Assembly: GCF_041435495.1 (NCBI RefSeq)
Contig: NZ_CP108644.1
Span: forward strand, 5,627,501 to 5,691,500
Source: Streptomyces sp. NBC_01116
Lineage (GTDB): Bacteria; Actinomycetota; Actinomycetes; Streptomycetales; Streptomycetaceae
Length of the DNA: 64,000 nt
Reading direction: 5' to 3'
Shown here: positions 1 to 8,523 of the stretch, piece after piece
Layout: each line of letters begins with the position of its first letter
Numbering within the stretch: the first letter of the stretch is position 1
The notes under the pieces: model-generated
Databases searched by the model: none
The model's input: only the letters and a program-made list of their open reading frames with translations
Told to the model about the DNA's origin: nothing
Position numbers and translations under genes: made by a program

Positions 1-426
1 CGCTGGTACGGGGGCCGGGAGCTGGACGAGGCGGTGGCCGCCGGGCCCGCCGAGCACGACCGGCTGCTGGCGCTCGCCCGGTGGCGTAACCGGCACGGCG
101 TGCCCGAGGAGGTCGTCCTCAAGCCGCCGCCCGGTGACGGCACCGGTGAGGACCGGGCCGCGGGGGAGGGCTGGGCCGCCGACGGGGGCCGGGCCGCCGG
201 AGAGGGCCGGTCCGCCGGCGAGGGCAGGAAGAAGAAGCCCCAGTACGTCGATCTGGCCAGTGCACTCAGCGTGCGCGTGCTCCCCCGGATGCGGGAGCGG
301 GGCGACGCGGCCTACGTGGAGGAGGCGCTTCCCCGGGTGGCGGACAGCCCGCACGCCCTGGAGTGGATCGTCGACATCGGCCGCGCTCCCGGCGGCCCCT
401 TCCAGTACGGAGGAAAGACCCGATGA
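1..426 (+). CDS. LanB-type dehydratase (glutamylation domain), C-terminal end
   Basis: This is the 3' end of a gene that begins left of the window; the frame is open from base 1. The last 141 residues include KPQYVDLASALSVRVL, which matches the end of the Lant_dehydr_N fold (compare 'KP.YVD...PL' in LanB proteins). By family, such enzymes transfer glutamate from glutamyl-tRNA to Ser/Thr of a precursor peptide before elimination to dehydroalanine. A Gly/Ala/Arg repeat (AGEGR-like units, residues about 50-75) interrupts the fold, probably as a loop. The stop overlaps the next start (ATGA). The assignment rests on a fragment plus context. Confidence 0.72.
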   Translation, partial: RWYGGRELDEAVAAGPAEHDRLLALARWRNRHGVPEEVVLKPPPGDGTGEDRAAGEGWAADGGRAAGEGRSAGEGRKKKPQYVDLASALSVRVLPRMRERGDAAYVEEALPRVADSPHALEWIVDIGRAPGGPFQYGGKTR

Positions 427-2243
427 CGCTACGCGCGCGCCCCCATCTCCACTATGCGCCGGTCTCGGAAGGGGTCTACTTCAACGGCCCCGGAACCCAG
501 TTCGTGATCAGCGGCCCCCAACTGCTCTACCGGGTCGCCGACATCTGCGTGCCGCTGCTGGAAGCGGGAACCACCGAGGACGAGTTGGTCACCGCGCTGG
601 GCAGCGAGCGGGCCCGGCCCGTCGTCCGCCGGATCGTCGACGAGCTGCGGGCCCGCGGCCTCATGCTCGACGTGGACGCGCTGACCGTGCCCGAGCCGTC
701 GGCCGAGATCCGGGCCCGCTACCCGGAGGCGCTGGCGCACCTGGAATCGGAGTGCGCCGACCCGTACGCCGTGTTCCAGCGGCTGCGCGCCACCGAGGTG
801 CTGCTCTGCGGCCCGGCCGACGTCGTGCTGCCGGCCGCCCGCGGACTGCACCGGGCCGGGATCACCGGTCTCACGCTGGCCACCCCGGACCCGGACGCCG
901 TCGCTGCCACCGCCTCCCGGCTGGGCCTGCGGCTGCTGCCGCTCAGTGGCTCCGCGCCGCTTCCGGACCCGCGGGACCTGCCCGTGCCGCCGGGCGCCGC
1001 CCTCTACTGCCCCGGCGCGGACGGCGGCGTGACCCGACAGGCGCTGACCGCCCTGCTGCCCGAGGGGGCGCCGCTGGTCCCGGTCCGCTGGGACGGTCTC
1101 GTCGCGTCCGTCGGGCCCGCCGCCCCCGGTGGCGCGTCGCTCCCGGCCTCGGCCGCGCTCGTCCGCCGGGCCGCACGCTGGGCCGCGGCCGAAGCCGCCT
1201 CCGCCGTCCCGCACCCCACGGCCGCGGTCCTGGCCGGGGCGCTCGCGGGGCAGTTGCTGTTCGACACCCTCGCGGGCGTCGCACAGCCCGGCGAGGCGCA
1301 GGTCCTCCACGGTGAGGAGCTGACGGCGGACCGCGTGAGCCTCACGGACCCCGGCGCCGCCGCCGGCACGACCGCCGAGCGGCGCTTCCTGACCGCCGCG
1401 CCCGCCGCCGGCACCGAACCCGTACCGCCGCCCACCCCCGACGAGGCCGTCGAGGCGGTGACCACGCTCACCGCACGCTGGACCGGACCCTTCGCGCTGC
1501 TGGGCGGCGAGGAACTGCCCCAGATGCCGCTGGCCCTGCGGGAGACGGCCGGCCGTGACGCCGGCGGCGACCCGGTGGTCGCCTGGGCCGAGGACCAGCG
1601 GACGGCGACGGTCGCCGTCGCCCTCGCCGCCCTCCGCGCGGACTGCCCGGCCCCGGGCGCCGCCGCGGGTCTCACCGAGGAGCACTGGCTGCTGGACGGC
1701 GCGCTGCGGCTGATGGCCGACGCGGCCGTGCCGTACGCGACCAGGACCGTCGGCGCCGAGGCGCGTTCGGCGCCGCTCCTGCGCATGCTGGAGGAAGAGG
1801 GCATGCCGGACCCGGCGGTGACGCTGCTGCGCCACCCGGGGCTGGACTGGACGCTGGCGGAGGTACGGACCTCCGGTGGCCCGCGGCCGTGGACCGGGCT
1901 GAGCTGGGGCCGTGACGACACGGAGGCGGTGCACCGCGCGCTGGCCACCGCGCTCGCCCGGCACCAGGCCCACGGGGTGCCCGGCGCGGGCTCCCCGGCC
2001 GAAGGCGTGCACACGGACGCCCTGCTGTTCGCCGACGCCTCGGCGCAGGCCGCGCTGCGCAAGCAGGTCGCGGACACGGCCGCCGCCGCCGGACTCCGCT
2101 ACGAGGGCACCCCGCGCCGGCCGGACCCGGTGACCGGTGCGTCGCCCCTGTGGTCGGGCGCGGTCCGGGCCGTTCCCCTCGACGCGGAGCCGCAGGGCAC
2201 ACGGGCCGGGGCGGAGACCACCGAGGAGACGGCCCATGGCTGA
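423..2243 (+). CDS. Ocin-ThiF-like/RRE protein of azole cyclodehydratase complex
   Basis: A 606-aa protein whose start overlaps the upstream stop by ATGA. Residues about 15-85 (VYFNGPGTQFVISG, then a winged-helix-like stretch) look like a PqqD-type RiPP recognition element, followed by a degenerate Rossmann/E1-like section. Its size and position directly before a YcaO gene match TbtF-like partners of thiopeptide clusters. The known role of such proteins is to bind the leader peptide and activate the YcaO partner for Cys/Ser/Thr cyclisation. It has no enzyme motif of its own that I can see. Function is inferred from family and operon position. Confidence 0.75.
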   Translation: MTLRARPHLHYAPVSEGVYFNGPGTQFVISGPQLLYRVADICVPLLEAGTTEDELVTALGSERARPVVRRIVDELRARGLMLDVDALTVPEPSAEIRARYPEALAHLESECADPYAVFQRLRATEVLLCGPADVVLPAARGLHRAGITGLTLATPDPDAVAATASRLGLRLLPLSGSAPLPDPRDLPVPPGAALYCPGADGGVTRQALTALLPEGAPLVPVRWDGLVASVGPAAPGGASLPASAALVRRAARWAAAEAASAVPHPTAAVLAGALAGQLLFDTLAGVAQPGEAQVLHGEELTADRVSLTDPGAAAGTTAERRFLTAAPAAGTEPVPPPTPDEAVEAVTTLTARWTGPFALLGGEELPQMPLALRETAGRDAGGDPVVAWAEDQRTATVAVALAALRADCPAPGAAAGLTEEHWLLDGALRLMADAAVPYATRTVGAEARSAPLLRMLEEEGMPDPAVTLLRHPGLDWTLAEVRTSGGPRPWTGLSWGRDDTEAVHRALATALARHQAHGVPGAGSPAEGVHTDALLFADASAQAALRKQVADTAAAAGLRYEGTPRRPDPVTGASPLWSGAVRAVPLDAEPQGTRAGAETTEETAHG

Positions 2244-4167
2244 GACCCGCACCACCGTGGCCTGCGCACCCGCCCTGTCCGACGCCCCGGGCGCCGACTG
2301 GCGTGCCGTGCTGGAGCCGCTCGGCGCCTGCGGGGACGGCACCGTCGGCGCCACGCTCGGCTGGGACCTGGACTGGGAACGCGAGCAACTGCGGTCCGCC
2401 GACGGACGTGAGCACCTGTCCGTCCGCGTCTACGGCGACGAGGTGCTGGTCGGCCCCCGCTGGGTGCCCGGGACGGACTCCGGCTGCGCGGGCTGCGCCG
2501 AGCTGCGGTCCCGGCTGGTGATCGACCACCCCCTGACCGACGACCTGACCCGGCCCACGGCCCGGATCGCCCCGCGCCGCCCGTTCCTCCCCGAACTGAC
2601 CCGCGCGGCCCTGGCACGGCTGGCCGTCCGCCCGCTGGCGCCCGGTGAGGTGTACGCGGTGGGGGCGCGGGGGACGCGGACGCACCGCATACCCCGCCAC
2701 TTCGCCTGTCCGCTCTGCGCGCCGGAGATTCCCGAACGACCGGTGGGGAGGCCGCCGGAGCCCCTGGCCCTGCGGCCCCGCCCCGCCGCCGCGGACAATC
2801 CGGGCCGGGCCGCGGCCGGGGCCGGACTGGTGCGGCCCGGAGCGCTGCGCTCACGCCTGGTGGACCCGCGCTTCGGACCGGTCCTCGCGCAGCAGCGCGA
2901 GCTGCTGGCCCCCTTCGCCATGAGCATGGCCCTCCAGCCCGACGCGGTGGCCCTCGGCTACGCCCGCGAGACGACCTTCGCCAAGGCGGACCCGATCGCC
3001 ATCCTGGAGGTGTACGAGCGGCTGTCGGGCTTCCCGCACCAGGCGCCGCTGGTCGAGGGGGTCTCGTACGCCGAACTCGTCCGCACCCCGGGCGGGGCGG
3101 AGGTGGCCGTGCGGCCCGCCGCGTTCGGCGAGTACACCGAGGAGCAGGCGGCGCGTCCCACCGCGCGGATCGAGCGGGTGACGGACGAGACGCCGATGGC
3201 CTGGGCCTGGGGACACGACCTGGCGGACGGCCGGCCCCGGCTCGTCCCCGCCGAACTCGCCTTCTTCCAGTACGACTACCGCTACGGACGGGACCAGCGG
3301 GCGGCACGCCGGCACGGTGCCGCGCCGCGCCGGCACCTGTACCAGGAGTCCTCCAGCGGCTGCGCGGTCGGCTCCTGCCTGGAGGAGGCGGCGCTGTACT
3401 CGCTGCTGGAACTCGCCGAGCGCGACGCCTTCCTGATCAGCTTCCACCGGGCCCTTCCGCTGCCGGAGATCACCCACTCCTCGATCACCGATCCGGTCAC
3501 CCGGGGGCTGCTGGCGACGGCCGCCTCGCGCGGCTTCCGGGTCCATCTGCTGCGCGCCACCCAGGACATCGACGTCCCGGTGGTCTGGGCGATGGCGGTC
3601 AACACGCGGGCTCCGTTCCCCGCCACGTTCTCCGCAGCGGGCTCCGGCATCGACCCGGTCTCCGCGGTCCGCGGGGCGCTGTGGGAGGTGGTCCAGATGG
3701 CGACCGAACGCATGACCTGGGAACGCTCCGAGGCCGAACCGATGCTGGCCGACCCCTGGCTGGTGGACGAGATGGACGACCATCTGCGGCTCTACGCGCT
3801 GCCCGAGATGAAGGAGCGGGTCACGCGTGTTCTCGGCGGGCCGAGGATGAGCCTGTCGGAGGCGTTCGCGGGCTGGCCCGACCGGCTGGAGCACGTGGCC
3901 GGGGGCGATGTGCGCGGTGCGCTGGACTACGTCCGGGGCAGCTACGCCGGAGCCGGACTGGACCGGATCGTCCTGGTGGACTCCACCACGCGGGACCACG
4001 CCGACCTGGGCCTGGCCGCCGCCAAGGCCGTGGTGCCGGGCATCGTTCCCATGTGCTTCGGCCAGGCCCAGCAACGGGTGGCCGGGCTGCCGCGGCTGGA
4101 GGCGGCACTCGTCGGAACCCCCTCCGGCAAGCTGTCGCCGCCCTACGACCCGCACGCCTTCCCCTGA
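2236..4167 (+). CDS. YcaO-domain azoline cyclodehydratase
   Basis: A 643-aa protein starting at an ATG that overlaps the upstream stop by 8 bp. The N-terminal part carries GCAGC (about residues 84-88) and CPLC (about 156-159), a Cys4 pattern like the zinc site of E1-like TOMM proteins. The rest is a YcaO domain with the signature region ESSSGCAVGSCLEEA and ELAERDAF near 370-400. The C-terminus SPPYDPHAFP is proline-rich, as expected for YcaO enzymes that make azolines. YcaO proteins use ATP to cyclodehydrate Cys/Ser/Thr in a precursor peptide. Here the likely substrate is the CCSSSSSSCC core encoded at 10.4-11.5 kb. Confidence 0.88.
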   Translation: MAETRTTVACAPALSDAPGADWRAVLEPLGACGDGTVGATLGWDLDWEREQLRSADGREHLSVRVYGDEVLVGPRWVPGTDSGCAGCAELRSRLVIDHPLTDDLTRPTARIAPRRPFLPELTRAALARLAVRPLAPGEVYAVGARGTRTHRIPRHFACPLCAPEIPERPVGRPPEPLALRPRPAAADNPGRAAAGAGLVRPGALRSRLVDPRFGPVLAQQRELLAPFAMSMALQPDAVALGYARETTFAKADPIAILEVYERLSGFPHQAPLVEGVSYAELVRTPGGAEVAVRPAAFGEYTEEQAARPTARIERVTDETPMAWAWGHDLADGRPRLVPAELAFFQYDYRYGRDQRAARRHGAAPRRHLYQESSSGCAVGSCLEEAALYSLLELAERDAFLISFHRALPLPEITHSSITDPVTRGLLATAASRGFRVHLLRATQDIDVPVVWAMAVNTRAPFPATFSAAGSGIDPVSAVRGALWEVVQMATERMTWERSEAEPMLADPWLVDEMDDHLRLYALPEMKERVTRVLGGPRMSLSEAFAGWPDRLEHVAGGDVRGALDYVRGSYAGAGLDRIVLVDSTTRDHADLGLAAAKAVVPGIVPMCFGQAQQRVAGLPRLEAALVGTPSGKLSPPYDPHAFP

Positions 4168-4226
4168 CCTCCTGCGGCACGGTCGCACCGATGTTCACCG
4201 AACCACCAAGGCATACGGAGTTCCCC

Positions 4227-5738
4227 ATGACAGATACCGGCGACCGGGGCGGCCCTGGGTCACCGATCCCGGACGATGCCGATGTCATGTCCCGCGACAT
4301 GCGGTGGTTCACCTACGCGACGGGGCTCGGCGTGCCGGTGGAGGCGGAGGTCGTCCCCGAACCCCGCCCGGACACCGAGGTCGCGCCCGCGCTTCCGGAG
4401 GCGGCGCTCGGCGACCGGACCCCGTTGCCCCGGGGCACCACCGAGCTGCTGGAGCGGGCGCCCTACCCGTACGGCCGGGCCGGCTCCCCGCCCGGGAGCG
4501 CCGACGCCCTCGGGCACGCCCTGGTCGCGGGCTTCGGGCTGCAACGGCGGGAGCCGGAGAACCCGTTCAACGACCACCGTCCCTATCCCTCGGTGCGGGC
4601 GAAGTTTCCCGTCCAGGTGCTCGTCCGGGACGGCCGCCACCGCCGGGTGCTCGACCTCTACCGGCACGCGCTCACCGGTGTGGGACGCCAGGACGGGGCG
4701 GCCGGTCCGCTGGAGGTGACGCTGGCCGGCCGGTACACCCGGCTGCCCGACTCCTACCGGTGGTTCCGCAGCTCCCTGGTCGGTCTGGAACTGGGCATCA
4801 ATCTGCGGCAGTTGTGTCTGGGGATGGAGCTGTTCGGCCTGTCCGGAAGGCTGCGGCTGCCGGACCGGGACGCGGGGGGCCTGCTGACGGACTTCGGTCT
4901 GACGCCCGAGGCCGAATGGTCCCTGCCGCTGACCGTGGCCCTGGAGGACGGCGGGCCGCCCGTCGCCGCGGCCCCGGCGGAGCGGGCTCCCGACCCGGTC
5001 CTCGACGGGATCCTGACGGTCAACCGCTGCCAGGACTTCACGGGTCCGGCCGCACCGCTCGGCCCCGCCATCCCGGCGTCCCCGCCCGGCCAGGCCGGTC
5101 CGGCGGGTCCGCCCCGGGACGGAGCACTGTCCTGGGCGGAGGTGCTGTGGCGCCGCAGCGCGGGACGGATGCCGCGCGGCATGTACGGCATGACCGGCCG
5201 CAGGCGACCGGTGGCCGAGCGGACCGTGCGCGAGGCCGTCAGCTGGCTGAGCGTCCCGCCGCCCGGCCCGCACCTGGCCGCCGCCTGGGAGGAACTGCGC
5301 CTGACCGCGGTGTTCCAGGGCGTCGAGGGACACCCCGACGGAGTCTGGCACCTGAGGGACGGCCGACCGACGCTGCACCGGGACCGTCCGGGTGCGGCGG
5401 CCGAACTGGAGCAGAACTACGGCTACCCCGTCACCCCGTACGCCGGGGGTGACATCCGGCACGCGAGCGTGGTCTGGTTCCTCTCCGCTCACCCACGACG
5501 GCTCGTGGACCGGCTGGGCCCCGGCGGATTCACCGCCGCCCAGTACGCGGCGGGCTGGGCGGCCCAGGGCATCTCGCTGGCGGCGGCCGCCACGGGTCTG
5601 TACGCGAGGCCAGCGCGCGCCTTCCAGGAAGCCCCGACGAAGCAACTCCTCGGCCTGGACCCCGACGAGATGATCGTCTGCGCTGCCATCACCGGGACCC
5701 CGCGCTTCGAGGGACTGTTGTGCGATCTACGTCTGTGA
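4227..5738 (+). CDS. SagB-like FMN-dependent azoline dehydrogenase
   Basis: A 503-aa protein. The ATG at 4227 is preceded by CGGAG six bases upstream, so I prefer it to the in-frame ATG at 4191. It resembles nitroreductase-fold TOMM dehydrogenases (TbtE/SagB type). FNDHRPYPSVRAKFPVQVLV-like and RWFRSSLVGLELGINLRQ segments lie in the first half and a LLGLDPDEMIVCAAITGTP end segment at the C-terminus. Such enzymes oxidise azolines to aromatic azoles with FMN. The ligand residues cannot be proven by eye. The operon position after YcaO supports the role. Confidence 0.75.
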   Translation: MTDTGDRGGPGSPIPDDADVMSRDMRWFTYATGLGVPVEAEVVPEPRPDTEVAPALPEAALGDRTPLPRGTTELLERAPYPYGRAGSPPGSADALGHALVAGFGLQRREPENPFNDHRPYPSVRAKFPVQVLVRDGRHRRVLDLYRHALTGVGRQDGAAGPLEVTLAGRYTRLPDSYRWFRSSLVGLELGINLRQLCLGMELFGLSGRLRLPDRDAGGLLTDFGLTPEAEWSLPLTVALEDGGPPVAAAPAERAPDPVLDGILTVNRCQDFTGPAAPLGPAIPASPPGQAGPAGPPRDGALSWAEVLWRRSAGRMPRGMYGMTGRRRPVAERTVREAVSWLSVPPPGPHLAAAWEELRLTAVFQGVEGHPDGVWHLRDGRPTLHRDRPGAAAELEQNYGYPVTPYAGGDIRHASVVWFLSAHPRRLVDRLGPGGFTAAQYAAGWAAQGISLAAAATGLYARPARAFQEAPTKQLLGLDPDEMIVCAAITGTPRFEGLLCDLRL

Positions 5739-6820
5739 CGAGGGAGCAGGAGTTGACGGACACATCCGAGCGCGCCGGGACCGCACGCGCCGAGACCCCA
5801 CCCGCCGGGACCGCACGCGCCGGGGCCGGTGGCCCCGGCCCCGGCGGAGCCGGCACCGTGTGGCGGACCTGGCACCTGCATGTGCCGAGCGGCGACCGGA
5901 GCGTGCACGACCGGGTGGCGGTCGAGGCGCTCGGGCCGGTGCTGCGGACGCTGCCGGGACGGCCGTGGTTCTTCCTGCGCTACTGGCACGGCGGCCCCCA
6001 TGTCCGGCTGCGCGTCGGTGATCTGACCGATGAACAGGCGGATGAGGCGGAGCGGCTGCTGGCCGGTCGCCTCGTGGACGCCGGGAGGCTGCGGGAGGGC
6101 GAGACGGCGATGGACCCGGCGGACTACGCGCGGACCGCCGCCTCCATGACCACGGCCGGGGACCGGCCCTCCCACCAGGAGGTCACCGGCATGCTGGAGC
6201 CCGGTGTCCACCGCTTCGCCTACCACCCGGAGTACGAGCGGTACGGCGGCCGGGAGCTGATGCCCGAGAGCGAGCGGCTCTTCGAGCTCTCCAGCAGGCT
6301 GGTGCTCGCCTTCCTCCGGCGAGAACCCTCCACCGGGGCCCGCGCCCTGCTGGCCCTGCGCGCCACCGTCTGCGCCGCGCGGGCGCTCGGCGACGACCCC
6401 GCCGAAGAGGCGGCGTTCTACGACCACGGACTGCGCGCCTGGCGGACGTGGGCCGCCGGCTACGGCTATGCGGAGCGGCAGCTCGACGAGCTGTACCGGG
6501 CGGCCCGGCCGACCGACGAGCTGCGGGCCAAAGCGACCGGGGGAGACACCGGAGGCCCGCTCGTGCCGTGGCAGGAAGCACTCACCGGACTGTCGGACCG
6601 GATCCGGCGGGAGACCCCGCTCCATCCGGCACAGGTCACCATCTCCCACGTCCACATGCTGCACAACCGCCTCGGCCTGCGGACGGTCGAGGAATACCAG
6701 ACCTACGCGCGGCTGGCGAGGCTCTTCCCCGTCCCGCCGGCCCCCGACGGCGTACCCCCTTCCGATTCATCCGGCTCGGCGCAGAGCAGCGCGGGCACAT
6801 CAACCGAGGAGCACCGATGA
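5735..6820 (+). CDS. Thiopeptide-type LanB C-terminal-like protein (glutamate elimination or pyridine synthase)
   Basis: About 361 aa from the GTG at 5735, which overlaps the upstream stop (GTGA); GTG 5720 and TTG 5753 (behind GAGGGAG) are alternative starts. After a low-complexity N-terminus, TVWRTWHLHVPSGDR and PWFFLRYWHGGPHVRLR are typical of the SpaB_C/thiopeptide-ocin domain, as is HVHMLHNRLGL near the end. In thiopeptide systems this fold either eliminates glutamate to form dehydroalanine or catalyses the [4+2] cyclisation to the pyridine. Sequence inspection alone cannot separate the two. A second such gene should lie left of the window if both reactions occur. Confidence 0.72.
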   Translation: MTREQELTDTSERAGTARAETPPAGTARAGAGGPGPGGAGTVWRTWHLHVPSGDRSVHDRVAVEALGPVLRTLPGRPWFFLRYWHGGPHVRLRVGDLTDEQADEAERLLAGRLVDAGRLREGETAMDPADYARTAASMTTAGDRPSHQEVTGMLEPGVHRFAYHPEYERYGGRELMPESERLFELSSRLVLAFLRREPSTGARALLALRATVCAARALGDDPAEEAAFYDHGLRAWRTWAAGYGYAERQLDELYRAARPTDELRAKATGGDTGGPLVPWQEALTGLSDRIRRETPLHPAQVTISHVHMLHNRLGLRTVEEYQTYARLARLFPVPPAPDGVPPSDSSGSAQSSAGTSTEEHR

Positions 6821-7734
6821 GCACCAGCCCCACCACCGCCACCGCACGTGCTGGGGCTCCCCCCACCCCGGCCGTCATCGCCCGCGCCATCGGGGTCACC
6901 CGGCGCTACGGAGACACCGTCGCCCTGGACAACGTCGACTTCACCGTGCGGGAGGGCGAGTTCATCGGCCTGCTCGGGCCGAACGGCGCCGGCAAGACCA
7001 CGCTGCTCAACTCCCTGCTGGGACTGCGCAAGCCGACCTCCGGGCGCATCGAGCTGTTCGGCGGCGCCCCCACGAACCCGGCCAGCCGGCGGTTCATCGG
7101 CGTCACCCCGCAGGAGAGCGGCGTTCCGCCGACCCTGCGGGTGGCCGAAGCGGTGGACTTCGTGGCCGCGCATTTCCAGGAGACCGAGGACCGGGACGAG
7201 CTGCTGGAGCGGTTCGACCTGACCAAGGAGGCCCGCCGCCAGGCCGGTGGCCTCTCCGGCGGCCAGAAGCGCCGCCTGGCGCTCGCCCTGGCGTTCGTCG
7301 GGCGCCCGCGCCTGGTCATCCTGGACGAGCCGACCACCGGTCTGGACGTGGAGTCCCGGCGGATGCTCTGGGACCGCATCCGCGAGTTCCACGAGGGCGG
7401 TGGCACGGTCCTGCTCACCACGCACTACCTGGAGGAGATCGAGGCCCTGGCGAAGCGGGTGGTGGTGATCGCCCAGGGCCGCATCCGGGCGGACGACAGC
7501 GTGGGCGCCATCCGGGGGATGGCCCATATGCAGCGCGTGTCCATGAACGCCGGACCGCTGCCGGAGCTGCCGGGCGTCATCAGCGAGGAACGGACCGAGG
7601 AGCGGGTCGAGTTGATGACCCACGACGCCGATCAGCTGGTCCGGGCACTGGTGCGTCAGGGCGTGGAGTTCTCCGGCCTCGCCGTCCAGCAGGCCACGCT
7701 CGAAGAAGCCTTCCTGGTGATCTCCCAGTCCTGA
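6817..7734 (+). CDS. ABC transporter ATP-binding protein (export of the RiPP)
   Basis: A 305-aa protein overlapping the previous stop by ATGA, with GAGGA seven bases upstream. Visible motifs are Walker A GPNGAGKTT (about residue 54), the signature LSGGQ (about 146), Walker B LVILDEP (about 167) and the H-loop LTTHY (about 200). It is of the DrrA/NatA-type ABC-2 family with a C-terminal extension ending in TLEEAFL. Together with the following permease it most likely forms an exporter that secretes the mature peptide and may give self-immunity. Confidence 0.9.
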   Translation: MSTSPTTATARAGAPPTPAVIARAIGVTRRYGDTVALDNVDFTVREGEFIGLLGPNGAGKTTLLNSLLGLRKPTSGRIELFGGAPTNPASRRFIGVTPQESGVPPTLRVAEAVDFVAAHFQETEDRDELLERFDLTKEARRQAGGLSGGQKRRLALALAFVGRPRLVILDEPTTGLDVESRRMLWDRIREFHEGGGTVLLTTHYLEEIEALAKRVVVIAQGRIRADDSVGAIRGMAHMQRVSMNAGPLPELPGVISEERTEERVELMTHDADQLVRALVRQGVEFSGLAVQQATLEEAFLVISQS

Positions 7735-7767
7735 TCCGCCGCACCTCCCACGAAAGTGCTTGAGGCC

Positions 7768-8508
7768 ATGTCATCACTGACCCTTGTCCATGCCCGCTAC
7801 CAGCTGGTCGAGCTGAGCCGCATCCCCATGGCGATCATCGGCGCGGCCTTCTTCCCGGCCGCCTCGCTGTTCTTCTTCGTGGTGCCCAACACCAAGGACG
7901 ACCCCGCCGGGGCCACCCTCGCCACCGCCTCGATGGTGGTGTTCGCGGCGATGATCAGCAATCTCTTCGGCCACGGCACCGGCGTCGCCGAAGACCGCTC
8001 CCAGCCCTGGGACCCGTACACCCGCACCCTGCCGATCGGCCCGGCGGTGCGGTTCGGCAGCCGCATCATCACCGGGCTGGCGATGATGCTGTTCTCGATG
8101 TTCCCGGTCGTGATCGTGGCGGCGTTCTTCACCCCCGCCACCATCTCGCCGGTCCGCTTCCTGCTGGCGATCGGCGTGGTGATCATCGTCTCCGTGCCGT
8201 TCACCATGATGGGGCTGGCGATCGGCTACCTGCTCTCCACCAAGGCGGCGATCGCCACCGTCCAGCTCGTCTTCCTGCCGCTGGCCTTCGCGGGGGGCCT
8301 GCTGGGCGGTCCGGGCGAGGCGCCCGGATTCATCGAGACGATCGCCCCGTTCGTCCCGACGCGCGGCTCGGCCGAGCTGATGTGGGCGACCGTCGGCGAC
8401 TACGACATCAACCCGGTCGCCATCGTGTCGCTCGTGGTCTGGACCGCCGGCCTGGCCGCCCTCGCCTTCTACGCCTACCAGCGTGACGAGGGACGCCGCT
8501 ACCACTGA
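7768..8508 (+). CDS. ABC-2 type transporter permease
   Basis: A 246-aa membrane protein with about six hydrophobic segments (for example IPMAIIGAAFFPAASLFFFV, FLLAIGVVIIVSVPF and VQLVFLPLAFAGGLLGG). Start choice is uncertain: ATG 7768 has TGAGG two bases upstream and a GTG lies in frame at 7756. It sits 33 bp after the ATPase and is the last gene of the plus-strand run. The stop is only 15 bp from the stop of the convergent monooxygenase gene. It is the predicted channel partner of the ATPase. Confidence 0.88.
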   Translation: MSSLTLVHARYQLVELSRIPMAIIGAAFFPAASLFFFVVPNTKDDPAGATLATASMVVFAAMISNLFGHGTGVAEDRSQPWDPYTRTLPIGPAVRFGSRIITGLAMMLFSMFPVVIVAAFFTPATISPVRFLLAIGVVIIVSVPFTMMGLAIGYLLSTKAAIATVQLVFLPLAFAGGLLGGPGEAPGFIETIAPFVPTRGSAELMWATVGDYDINPVAIVSLVVWTAGLAALAFYAYQRDEGRRYH

Positions 8509-8523
8509 GCCCCGACGGGCCGC

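Noticed and set aside
429..2354. A 641-codon minus-strand frame opposite the ocin-ThiF gene
   Set aside because: It is a GC-skew artefact: no motif or ribosome site, and the plus strand is part of a tightly overlapping operon.
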